64,000 nucleotides of DNA from Symsagittifera roscoffensis (Eukaryota > Xenacoelomorpha > Acoela > Convolutidae), in assembly GCF_963678635.1 (NCBI RefSeq), contig NC_087066.1, positions 64,796,282 to 64,860,281 of the forward strand, given 5' to 3'. Both the position numbers and the translations under genes were made by a program. This document shows, piece by piece, positions 56,359 to 64,000 of this stretch. The notes beneath the pieces are model-generated. The model saw nothing but the letters and a program-made list of their open reading frames with translations, ran no database searches and was not told where the DNA came from. The stretch's first letter is position 1; each line of letters begins with the position of its first letter.

Positions 56359-56652
56359 AGATTTTGATTGACACGAATTTATTGACAAAACAAACTGCAA
56401 GTAATTTCTCGAAAATTTTGCCGCTTAGGAACCAATTACTCGAGCTTGTATTAAAAAAAGGCATCTCTGTGTTAAAAAAAGGCATCTCAAAGAACAAGAA
56501 GACACTGGGTTGAAACAATTACCAACTACTTGTAGACGCAGAGGTCCAATACCTTTAGCTATTAAATTTTGAAATTTAAATTAAAGAAAAAAGCCAAAAA
56601 TTGGGAGCAAAATAACACTTCAGTTGATAGCTCGCACAGGTCCGCCTTCTAG

Positions 56653-56808
56653 GATGTTCTCACCCCACCATTCACATACCCAAACTGCAAAAGAAATAGC
56701 TGCTGTTACGGGTTCCGTAAAACTCCAAATGACAAACCCAATAAACGCCCGAAGCGTCGCTCCTTTGATAAGACATTTATTTTAGCTATAACCATTGTCA
56801 CTTTTTGA
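56653..56808 (+). other. Open stretch of unknown meaning after a weak acceptor
   Basis: After CGCCTTCTAG a 51-codon frame reads DVLTPPFTYPNCKRNSCCYG, then FRKTPNDKPNKRPKRRS and a hydrophobic end before a stop at 56806. Base composition is more GC-rich than the surroundings. It would require phase 0, which does not fit the phase-1 secreted gene, and no donor or family similarity was found. Not called as a gene. Confidence 0.2.
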
Positions 56809-57119
56809 GGGAAATTGGTTTAAAATATTGCTCGTGTTTCGGCTCATTTAATCAAAAATATTGCTCTGAATTGCTCAGGACATCTTTGAAAATGAAATAG
56901 ATTAGCATTAATAAAACTAAGAATTATGAAATGTGCCCCTCACAAATACTGATGATTTGGTCCAGATTTTTTCTTCTTCGGTCTCATTTTCGCTTTACGA
57001 GTATTCATCATGAGCGCAAATTTTAAAAAACTAACCAACTTAAATTATAAACGACAGACCATTACTTTTAATAGATCAGTAGCCATTTTTGTTGGCCTTA
57101 ATTAAATTTTTTTGCATAG

Positions 57120-57287
57120 ATGATTTGTCTGTTCTGCGTGATCAAAACACCGCTTCAAATCGCATTGATGGCTGCTATGTGATGAATATCCTTCCAGAGC
57201 TTCCTGAGACGATCTCACTGCGTTTTCTGAGCACTGTTTACGTGGAGACGTTGGCTCTACTCAACACATACGACCCTGATTTTCCTG
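57120..57287 (+). CDS. Exon 5: F5/8-type (fucolectin-like) domain, first half
   Basis: Acceptor TTTTTTTGCATAG ends at 57119 and donor TTTCCTG|GTGAGA is at 57287/57288. The exon is 168 nt, phase 1-1. It encodes DDLSVLRDQNTASNRIDGCY, VMNILPELPETISLRFLSTV and YVETLALLNTYDPDFP. The 'q.tAS.riDG' start, then 's.r..L...yyVe.l.llNtyd', is the pattern of F5/8-type/fucolectin sheets. The family's Trp-Trp before the Val-Asp-Leu is not retained. It joins in frame to the last exon. The flanking open frame before the acceptor is intron read-through. Confidence 0.78.
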
Positions 57288-57959
57288 GTGAGACGTTTTA
57301 CAAACAGACCCCAACCATGAATCGTGAAGGAACGTAACCTTGGTGCAGTTTTCAAGTGGTTGTAATGCCCCAAAAATTAACATTTTCCAAGTGAACCGCC
57401 CTAGAACGGTTCGAAAGGGTACTCTAAGTCAGCGGTTTGTAGACGCCCGTGGTTCTGATATGTTATAATAAAAGCAAACTGATTGCGTCAGTTCATTGTA
57501 GAAGGATTTAATGGTCGCTTCAGGCGTGAATAAGACGAAAAATTTTGCCGATTAACTATCGCAATTTGAATATTTGTCGTCAAAGTAGTCCCATATTCAA
57601 ACCACTATACTCTAGCAAAAAGTGATCACCGGTACATTTTATTTTTAAATTGCAGGTGCTAGATGGTAAACAAACTTAAATTTTAGATGGTAAACAAACG
57701 TTTACTCAAAACCTATCAGTTAGAAGTCGATATTTGAAGAATAAAAATAACCATACCAAAATATTCCGCACTTTCCTCGATTAAGATTTAAGTTTTCAAT
57801 CATGACTGCTCGACTGCTCAAATTAAGGATATTCTGACATTCTTTATTAACAGTGAAACAGAAATTGTAGAATAGGTAATTCTACTTAAACTTATATAGC
57901 CGGAAAATACTTTACCGATAGATTGAATTATTAAAATCGTTCGACATCAAATTTATAGA
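57288..57959. other. Start of the last intron, no gene seen
   Basis: From GTGAGA at 57288. A diverged SQ-like fragment occurs at about 57540-57830 (GTAGTCCCATATTCAAACCA, AAAAGTGATCACCGGTACA, then a degenerate CATGACTGCTCG end). No exon was recognised. Confidence 0.5.
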
Positions 57960-57974
57960 AATTTAGGGGAGTTT

Positions 57975-58356
57975 CCAGTTCATAGAAATCTCTCATAGTT
58001 TTCCGAGACCAGCTCTATGAGGGAGCAAACCTCCCCGATATCTCCAGCTAATACCCTGCGGCGAGGGCCCAGGTTCTTTGCAAACTCGCCCAGCTTGCTG
58101 GCTAAATCCCGCGCAACCGGGCTCCCCCCGAATAGGGAGTCGTTTCGTCGAGCTCTTCCTCCCCCACGAACCGGATAAAGAGGGGTGACACGCCATAATC
58201 GCCCCTGGTATTCCCCATGTGGGCAGCGACTTTGATTTGGGACACCTGGCGTGGAAGTTCCTCCGGCTTCTCGGGTCCGGACCCAGAAGAAGCAAGGGAA
58301 ATCCGGGCAGAACCTCTTATAGGATCAAGGTTCCAGACGAATTTACTTCGGGACAT
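57975..58356 (-). pseudogene. C-terminal relic of the island protein
   Basis: The minus-strand frame from 58356 reads MSRSKFVWNLDPI, PEKPEELPRQVSQIKVAAHM and GDYGVSPLFIRFVGEEELDE. After a shift near 58105 another frame continues SKLGEFAKNLGPRRRVLAGD, then IGEVCSLIELVSENYERFL and a stop. Codon use is GC-rich. I do not recognise the family; position after the OTU-like relic suggests the same protein or operon-like reading unit of one element. Confidence 0.35.
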
Positions 58357-58729
58357 TGGTAGTTTGATCGTGAGTCTAAATAGGACAAGTGCCGTTGTTT
58401 CTAGGTTAGTGAAAACGTGGGCTAAAACACAGGTTAGAAATTATTCCAAACAAATTATTGAAAGTTATAACGAAGCTTACTCACGTTTTGATGCAATTGA
58501 TTGTAGCGATGATTCAATTTTGAATGATCCGCATAGCTCAATTTCGAACGTCCTATAAACTGGTAAAAATTCGTAGTAAATATTTGCAAGAGTTGAACGA
58601 ATCGAAGCATGTGAATAATGGATACCCAAATTGGTCGAAATTAAATAACAGGATGAAAATGAGGTAATATGTGGATATAGGTAATAATATGAATGATGAA
58701 TTCTGATGTGATTTTTGGGTGAAATTATG

Positions 58730-59190
58730 TTATTTTTGGACGCATCACAACAATGATGGCTACATGTCCCTCCCCCTTATAGACCCCCTCAAGTTGCAGC
58801 CAGTATTGGAGGTAGATAGCTTCCTCCCCGTTTTGGCCGTGTTTATTCCCCGCGATGTAATTCCATTTAGGGGGACTTAGGTTGGTCTGGTACTCGTATA
58901 TATGTACCCCAAACATTTTGGCGAGCAGGTGCATGTCGGAATCGATGACCCCGGGATAGAAACGTTTTGCCGGTATCGTGATAAGGGTAATAGAAGGAGT
59001 CTAACCGCTTTCGTTCGAGCGATTGCCGATCCTCTAAGGTCCGTTGCAGGCGGTACAACTGTACCTTTCTCCCGGTGATGAGGTAATCTACGCAATCCAG
59101 TAAACAGGAAGAAAGAGTGCAGGCACCTTCAACTGTAATTGGTTCGTTGGTAAGGACGTTAGCGAATCGCCGTCCTGGGTGGCGATAGGC
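58730..59190 (-). pseudogene. OTU-cysteine-protease-like relic
   Basis: The minus strand gives VEGACTLSSCLLDCVDYLIT, then RKVQLYRLQRTLEDRQSLER in one frame. After a shift near 58960 comes VIDSDMHLLAKMFGVHIYEY, ending YKGEGHVAIIVV. The arrangement GxxC at the start, 'D.hllA.lfgv.I.vY' in the middle and 'HvaiiV' at the end follows OTU-type deubiquitinases (GDGNClF ... lA..l...i.vy ... Hy..v). OTU modules are found in several invertebrate transposons. Two frames are needed and the Asp of GDGNC is replaced, so the identification is tentative. Confidence 0.4.
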
Positions 59191-59750
59191 TTCTTCCCGG
59201 CTACGAAGACAGGGACGCGAGGTTTATGCGAACAATTTGTCTTTGCTTTCTTCACCGGCGTCATAATCGTTCGGCATATTCGTTCGCGTGTCTTGGCCGT
59301 TAAGTGCCGCATGAGGACCTCGTCAGATAAAATCATCCTGGCTTCTGCACACTCTATACACTCGAAGCAGACATTTTGGCAACTAACTAGGAGGTTCCAT
59401 TCAATAAAATACCTCGAATGTGCTTCTCGATGTAATCCACGGCAGTTTCCCTGGTGTTCTATTGCCGATTTGTGTAAGTTGCGTAGCACGGGAGTGACGT
59501 CAAGTCCGTGTAGAACGATTTTCCCGTCTCGGCATAGTGTACGATCGAGAATGGAAAATTTCTCTATCTTTAAGCGGAAATTTTTCCGTTGGTTACGGGA
59601 AAGCGGGCGGACAATATCATCCTTCCCTTTGGAATCGGCTTGAAAGTATTGGAAAATTTTGGTACATGTTCCAAAATCAATGGTAGCTATGATGAAATGA
59701 TTAATATGTAATAAGGTAAATTGAATGTTTACTAAGCAACTTGATGATCG
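59191..59750 (-). pseudogene. H2C2 integrase-type zinc-finger relic
   Basis: Within a 258-codon minus-strand frame (59864-59088), SRNQRKNFRLKIEKFSILDR and CRDGKIVLHGLDVTPVLRNL lead into LHKSAIEHQGNCRGLHREAH, then SRYFIEWNLLVSCQ and NVCFECIECAEARM. The pattern (basic 'R.nFr...ekF.i....L', H-x5-H, 'ryfi..l...v...vC..C..C') is that of H2C2 zinc-binding segments preceding retroviral-type integrase cores. No DDE core follows. The plus-strand frame at 59179-59643 is a shadow. Confidence 0.45.
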
Positions 59751-61690
59751 ACCGGTAAATATTAAAGTAGCTATGTATTTGCTCAGATAGCGAGGAATTA
59801 ATCCCTTTCTTAAATGAAAATGGGGAGTGGAATATCTCCGAGAAACCCCCCCCCCCCCCCCCAATTCTGTGGAGTGATACTAGGGATGATTTGACCCGGG
59901 CATGCAAAGAACCGGACCCACCCGGCCCCCGGGATTGAGTGATAACTGTTCCCGGAAGTGCAAATGGCACCGCTTGAAATCCTTAACTATTGGTCCGAGT
60001 GAGTTCACTTTTATGTATGTAGTAGGTAGCCCTGGGTGAGGGAAGTTTAAGTTTGGAGTTTCGGAATCCCAAGGTCACCCCGGCCCGATTTACGCTCTAA
60101 ACAAACAAACCCCAACCAACTTCCGGAGGCTATTTCTGAAACTTACAAAGATGGTCAATCGTATGTTAGGATGATGACCCGATTGGGTGATAATGGCACG
60201 GGCTATTAGCACTTCGGAAAATCATCCCCTGGAGGTGCTAAGAGGCGGTTGTTGTAAAATAATGAGCGTGGGCATATCGATTTTATGGCACTCATGTGCT
60301 GTATGACCCACCCTGAAAAAAGGGTCCCTGTAAATCTTAGTTCCCAGTTGACCTTTCCGGTTCTAATTGACCTTTTCTGGGAAGTGTGATAATGGACCTA
60401 AAGAATGGAATAACTTGGGAAGTATTGTTGGATATGGATGAAACTTAGGCATGACCCTCATGTGACCCCGAATCCATTGTACGGGATTTGATCCCCGGGT
60501 GACCCATGGGTGACCTTTATTTGACCTTTTGGGTTTTAGACCAAAACCCTTTAAATTAACACCAAAAATTAGCCCAATTCGCATGCTTGGTAGTTAGGAG
60601 GGTTAATTGACTATCTTATGAATCTGGGATTAGTGATTTGCCTGTATGTGGAATTGGTTAGGCATTTCTTTGAAATTGATGGAATATCTTGGCATAATGA
60701 GTTATGGTATAGTGTCGGAACTATTAAGAGTAAGCTAAGCAAACATTGGGCTCAATTTGGTTTGCTGAATGAACTATGAATAGAAAAGCGTCAATGGAAC
60801 CAATTTGAATAGGTTATGTATGGGAATTTTTGGATTATGATGAACGGGAAATTAAGTTCCCTGGGGTTTTGCCATGGGAAAGGGAAAAGATACGGGAAAA
60901 ATAAATAAAAACCTTGGGCTTTTTGATATGTAAACATAACTTGAATTAAGTTGAAACTGCTTTTTTATTTGTTCAGCATAGCTTTGATTGGCATTTTGAA
61001 CTTGGCATTTAGATTAATGCGATCGCGTTGAAGTTATGAAGTGGAACGCTGCGTAGGAGGCACATAGTCATATGTTAAGACTTATACGGAATGTCGGATC
61101 TCTAACTAAAACTCAGGGTGAATAGATTAAAGTATGAACGATCCTGACGACCTTTACGCAGTTCATGAAAGTTGTAAATTTGTAGGGTTAGGTGATTTTT
61201 TAAAAAACACTTTGGGGAATAGAGTGGAGTTCAGAGGGTATTTCAGGAAAGATAGTGGAGATTGGAAAATTGATAAACTGCTGGAGGCAGCTTGTTAGTT
61301 ATTAAGAATCGCAGACCTTTTCCTTAATTGAACGGTTAATTTATATTTCAGCCGATTATAGGCTATTCTGTGTTTGGTTATATTCATTTCTTAATTCATA
61401 TTTATTATTGAAATTGTTGTTGCGATCGATTATTGATTGACGAGTGAGATACAGTCGAAAGAGTACAGATCACGGGGCAAGCAACATAGTGCAGTACAGA
61501 GCAGCCAACCGCCAATTGAACCCTTCCATATTGTAAACAGTACTGGGAATTAGACCCCACTGACCGCAGTATTAAAGGGAACGTATTGCGGCGGTACGAA
61601 GGACGATAGCGAGAGAGGCCGGCCTAGAGATACTGTGAATTTCCCCAGTGTTTACAGAAATCATATTGAAATAATGAAAAAAAAAAACAA

Positions 61691-62796
61691 GTAAAAGTTG
61701 ATAATTAAACAAAAGAATGAACTAGCACATCTTATAGTTTTAATAAAACAACTTACATGCCACGCTTAATTTTGAAGCAATTTGTGAGCCGGCATAAGTT
61801 GCAGCTAACGCTTTAATAGCACAAAGTATATCGGGCGTTTGTTATCCCAAATTACAGTGGCAAAATCGAATCCCTGATAAGTCAAATTGTTATAAAAATC
61901 ATCGTTCTAATTTTAAGCTCAGGATATCAAAAGTTTTGAGATAAAATCTGGTTAAATGTCAAAATTGTTCGGAAGAAGAAAATAGCAAGATAGTCGGTCA
62001 CTTTCTTCGGAAGTCGGAACATTTATTCATTTAACTAACTTCGAACTACATCTGAGCTTGGAGCACATTCGATAATTATTTGGAAAGCCTTGTTTTGAGT
62101 GTGTTGTGCAATTTGAGACAATCCAAGAAAATTTATAAGTTGTCCTAAATCTGAAAATCATCGATTCTTCATTAGTTTGTTGTAAAGTTTTCAAACATAT
62201 CATCAAAACTCGGGATTAAAATTTTTAGGACTTATGGCCAATTTTTAACTGAAACTTCAAACACTCCTTCATTTGAATTTGTGTTCAATTGAAAAGAACC
62301 GGAACTTAAAAAAAAAATTTAAAATATTGAAAGTATATAAAGTTTATAGAAATAAATATAGCAGCCTAGCTTCGCAGAATTAGTCGTTTTTTAACCTAAA
62401 GAACTTATAATTGAAAAAGAGGTTGCTGCATCTTGGAAGTGGAAGTTTTTCTCTACCTTTTTTAAATCAAATTTTGCATTTGTAAGCTTTCGACCAGTAT
62501 TTACTGAAAATCAACCAGACTCATTTTGCTGATTCCCAAAAATCAAAGTGGTCGTGAGCTCTACAAAAAGGCATTCTGGGATTTTTTGTGAGATTCGAAC
62601 TTCGCTCAAAATTTGTGTGTTTTTTCAAAATATTGCTTTTCCGAATAATTAATAACATCTCTGTTAAAAAAAACGGTATATAACTTTTCTTTTGAAATAA
62701 GCTCGATTCCTTCATACATGAATGTAGAGCTATATAACAAGAATACAGCTTTCCAAATACCTTTTTTATTAAGCAGTATTTTTGAACTAATTTTAG
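61691..62796. other. Last intron, distal part, with a diverged SQ fragment
   Basis: SQ words at 61735-62022 include ACAACTTACATGCC, CTAACGCTTTAATAGCACAA, AGTATATCGGGCGTTTG, GTTATCCCAAATTACA and GGAAGTCGGAACATT. From 62023 to 62796 no gene is seen; the region ends at the acceptor GAACTAATTTTAG. Confidence 0.55.
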
Positions 62797-63068
62797 ACGG
62801 CCTCAACCGATCAACTATCAACGTGACCGTGTGTGACTTCGACTCGTACGGAAATTGTGAAAAATGTCAAGATGTCATGACTTCGAATGTGAAGAGAGGT
62901 CAGTGGATCTACGTCAGGTGTGATAAAGAGGGGAAGACTGTTGAGGTGGAAATACACGGGGAAGAGCTGGTCTCTGGCACGGAAACGCAGTCGGGATTGG
63001 ACATAGCTCTTTGCGAAATCGATCTGTTCGGTGTCCATCGTGAGACTATAAATCATTTCTTTTCTTAA
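62797..63068 (+). CDS. Exon 6 (terminal): F5/8-type (fucolectin-like) domain, second half
   Basis: Acceptor AACTAATTTTAG ends at 62796. Entered in phase 1, the exon reads DGLNRSTINVTVCDFDSYGN, CEKCQDVMTSNVKRGQWIYV, RCDKEGKTVEVEIHGEE and GLDIALCEIDLFGVHRET, then a stop at 63066. The succession 'v.vc......C', 'g.wi.v.C...gk.v.v...' and 'lcEi.lfG' is the C-terminal half of fucolectin/tachylectin-4-type F5/8 domains, including the LCExxxFG signature. There is one N-linked sequon (NRS) and one NVT. The protein extends only about ten residues past the domain. No AATAAA is evident in the next 110 bp, before a SQ repeat. Confidence 0.85.
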
Positions 63069-63181
63069 TCTACAAAATTTGATCCACCGTGAGCTGCAAA
63101 AACTCAGCCAAATATTTTAAAAATCAATTTTCTCAGTCTATACCTTCAATTAGTTAGGAAATGCATCGAATGGAATTATTG

Positions 63182-63663
63182 TTCCGACTTCGATACGAAA
63201 GTAACGGAATATTTGACTATTTTTGAGTCAAATTAAATGTAATAGAACAAAATGATTTTTTTATTTTAAATTTTTTGTGAAGTTCATCCCCGCACACGCC
63301 ATATAAAGTACAAAGTAATAGATTTTGTTCCTAGTAAAATATTAATTATGGCAAATACGCTTCTTCAACCAATTTGGAACGATTTCTGAGACGAATTAAA
63401 TCTCTGCTTTCACGTTAAAAGCGCAAATTATATCCCGCGTTAATTGTCCCAAATTGGCAAAAAAAGGGCAGCCTTTAAACCCCCATAATTTAAAAAAAAA
63501 GATCACAGGTAAATATCTTTTCAATTTTAAGCTAAGGATAACAATTCTTTTTAAAAAATCCTGTCAAAAATGGCTAGTTAAAAAGTCGAAAATCTTTGTC
63601 TGAAGAAAAGAAACCCACCCCGAGCACACATTTTCCGTTACTTTCGCTACGAAAGTCGGAACA
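63182..63663 (+). repeat. SQ repeat, plus orientation, with an extra inverted end
   Basis: At 63182 ATTGTTCCGACTTCGATACG then AAAGTAACGGAATATTTG is an isolated inverted end. A plus-orientation body follows from about 63285: CGCCATATAAAGTACAAAGT, ATATCCCGCGTTAATTGTCC, AAACCCACCCCGAGCACACA, ending CTACGAAAGTCGGAACAAAA. It lies just downstream of the secreted gene's stop codon and may supply part of the 3' end. Confidence 0.7.
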
Positions 63664-63879
63664 AAAGAAGTTTTTTGAGATAGTTGATAGTTAGTTTCAT
63701 GATTCTTATACGATCCACTAGTGTCCGAGTTTTTAATAGCGGTGAGTATGCGGCGGATCATAACAGTTGATCGATTCAGTATTGAGTTTTCGGGCGAAGT
63801 AGCGTTTTTTCCTAATTTTTTGTTGTGAGGAAGTGTGTTTCGGTTAAGTGATTTAGAATGATATTGGTGAGTTTATTAT

Positions 63880-64000
63880 TGTTCCGACTTTCGATACAAA
63901 ATTAACGAAATATTTGAGCTCGGGTGGATTTTTTTTTCTTCGGACAAGTTTCAACTTTTTGACTTGTTTGGGACAAATATCGCGCGATATAATTCGCGCT
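63880..64000 (-). repeat. SQ repeat, minus orientation, cut by window edge
   Basis: Begins ATTGTTCCGACTTTCGATAC and continues TTGAGCTCGGGTGGATTTTT, then TCGCGCGATATAATTCGCGC at the window end. It shows an internal deletion, joining CTTTTTGACTTG directly to GTTTGGGACAAAT. Confidence 0.75.

Larger units (their letters stand above)
28291..57119 (+). other. Repeat-filled intron(s) between the EGF and F5/8 exons
   Basis: A 28.8-kb span from GTATGT at 28291 to TTTTTTTGCATAG at 57119, interrupted only by the possible exon at 50616-50708. It contains a copia element with a nested LINE, a minisatellite, the 4.4-kb fold-back array, a two-copy repeat, MITEs and the 1215-bp array. Unusual length and repeat load make correct splicing of this intron notable. 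Confidence 0.65.
57960..61690 (-). mobile_element. GC-richer island with minus-strand protein relics (unclassified mobile element)
   Basis: Base composition changes clearly at about 57960 and again at 61690, where an A-run (AATGAAAAAAAAAAACAAG) ends the island. On the minus strand three consecutive coding relics occur: an H2C2 zinc-finger protein part (59750-59090), an OTU-like part (59190-58730) and a C-terminal part (58360-57975). Upstream, 59870-61690 shows no readable protein. A poly-C run sits at about 59847-59862. The combination suggests a decayed transposon rather than host sequence, but no terminal repeats or reverse transcriptase were found. Confidence 0.45.
17806..63068 (+). other. 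Gene model: secreted PAN-like / EGF / F5/8-type (fucolectin-like) protein, five or six exons
   Basis: Coding exons are 17806-18115, 22298-22327, 28165-28290, (50616-50708), 57120-57287 and 62797-63068. All introns are GT-AG and phase 1, and the pieces join into one frame of 301 codons plus stop (332 with the bracketed exon). The product has a signal peptide (about residues 1-22), a cysteine cluster of PAN/apple character (46-79), a short linker, an EGF-like module (about 118-154) and a C-terminal F5/8-type domain of fucolectin character (about 156-297). Such secreted proteins usually bind carbohydrate or extracellular matrix. That role is inferred from domain families; the ligand is unknown. 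About 98% of the locus is repeat-filled intron, and the intron after the EGF exon holds a copia element, a LINE and several tandem arrays. Further small exons could have been missed. Confidence 0.72.

Noticed and set aside
1-64000. CRISPR array, tRNA or rRNA genes
   Set aside because: Repeats are not short direct repeats with unique spacers of constant length. No tRNA T-arm/anticodon arrangement or rRNA core sequence was recognised by eye; a covariance-model scan would be the decisive test.

Overview
The window is AT-rich genomic DNA from a multicellular animal, almost certainly an invertebrate. Coding sequence is sparse, split into small exons with consensus splice sites, and buried in transposable elements and tandem repeats. 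No bacterial gene organisation, CRISPR array, rRNA or tRNA gene was recognised. I cannot name the species. Short 5' leaders preceded by strong 3' splice sites in both host genes would fit a lineage with spliced-leader trans-splicing, but a 5' UTR intron explains them equally well.

Two host genes can be read. (1) Minus strand, 7051-8602: the 5' part of a family-31 (beta-1,3-galactosyltransferase-like) Golgi glycosyltransferase, with a signal-anchor exon and a second exon carrying the FVLG block. The catalytic remainder must lie beyond the left edge or be lost. (2) Plus strand, 17806-63068: a secreted modular protein spread over about 45 kb. Its pieces are a signal peptide plus PAN/apple-like cysteine cluster (17806-18115), a 30-nt micro-exon (22298-22327), an EGF-like exon (28165-28290), a less certain 93-nt linker exon (50616-50708), and two exons that together make an F5/8-type, fucolectin-like C-terminal domain (57120-57287 and 62797-63068). 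Every junction is phase 1, so the exons join into one open frame of 301 residues, or 332 with the linker exon.

Region by region: 1-6970 holds a 2.2-kb tandem duplication and terminal-inverted-repeat elements. 7051-8602 is the glycosyltransferase. 9043-14770 is a decayed BEL/Pao retrotransposon on the minus strand with an SGNH-hydrolase-like relic beside it. 15229-17787 is the upstream region of gene 2. Introns 1 and 2 (18116-28164) carry AT-rich DNA, a hairpin-ended dispersed repeat (called SQ here), C-rich elements and minisatellites. The next intron holds a defective Ty1/copia element (28579-34604) into which a minus-strand LINE is inserted, then a three-unit array of about 4.4-kb units, each containing a giant fold-back element (35162-47859), a two-copy 0.36-kb repeat, a GTTAAC-ended MITE, and a three-copy 1215-bp tandem array (52427-56055). 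The last intron holds an island with H2C2 zinc-binding and OTU-like protein relics (57960-61690).

The most informative point is that the host genes become readable only by following splice phase across repeat-filled introns. Exon assignments are by eye from splice motifs, phase and protein pattern. Transposon assignments rest on conserved protein motifs and paired repeats.
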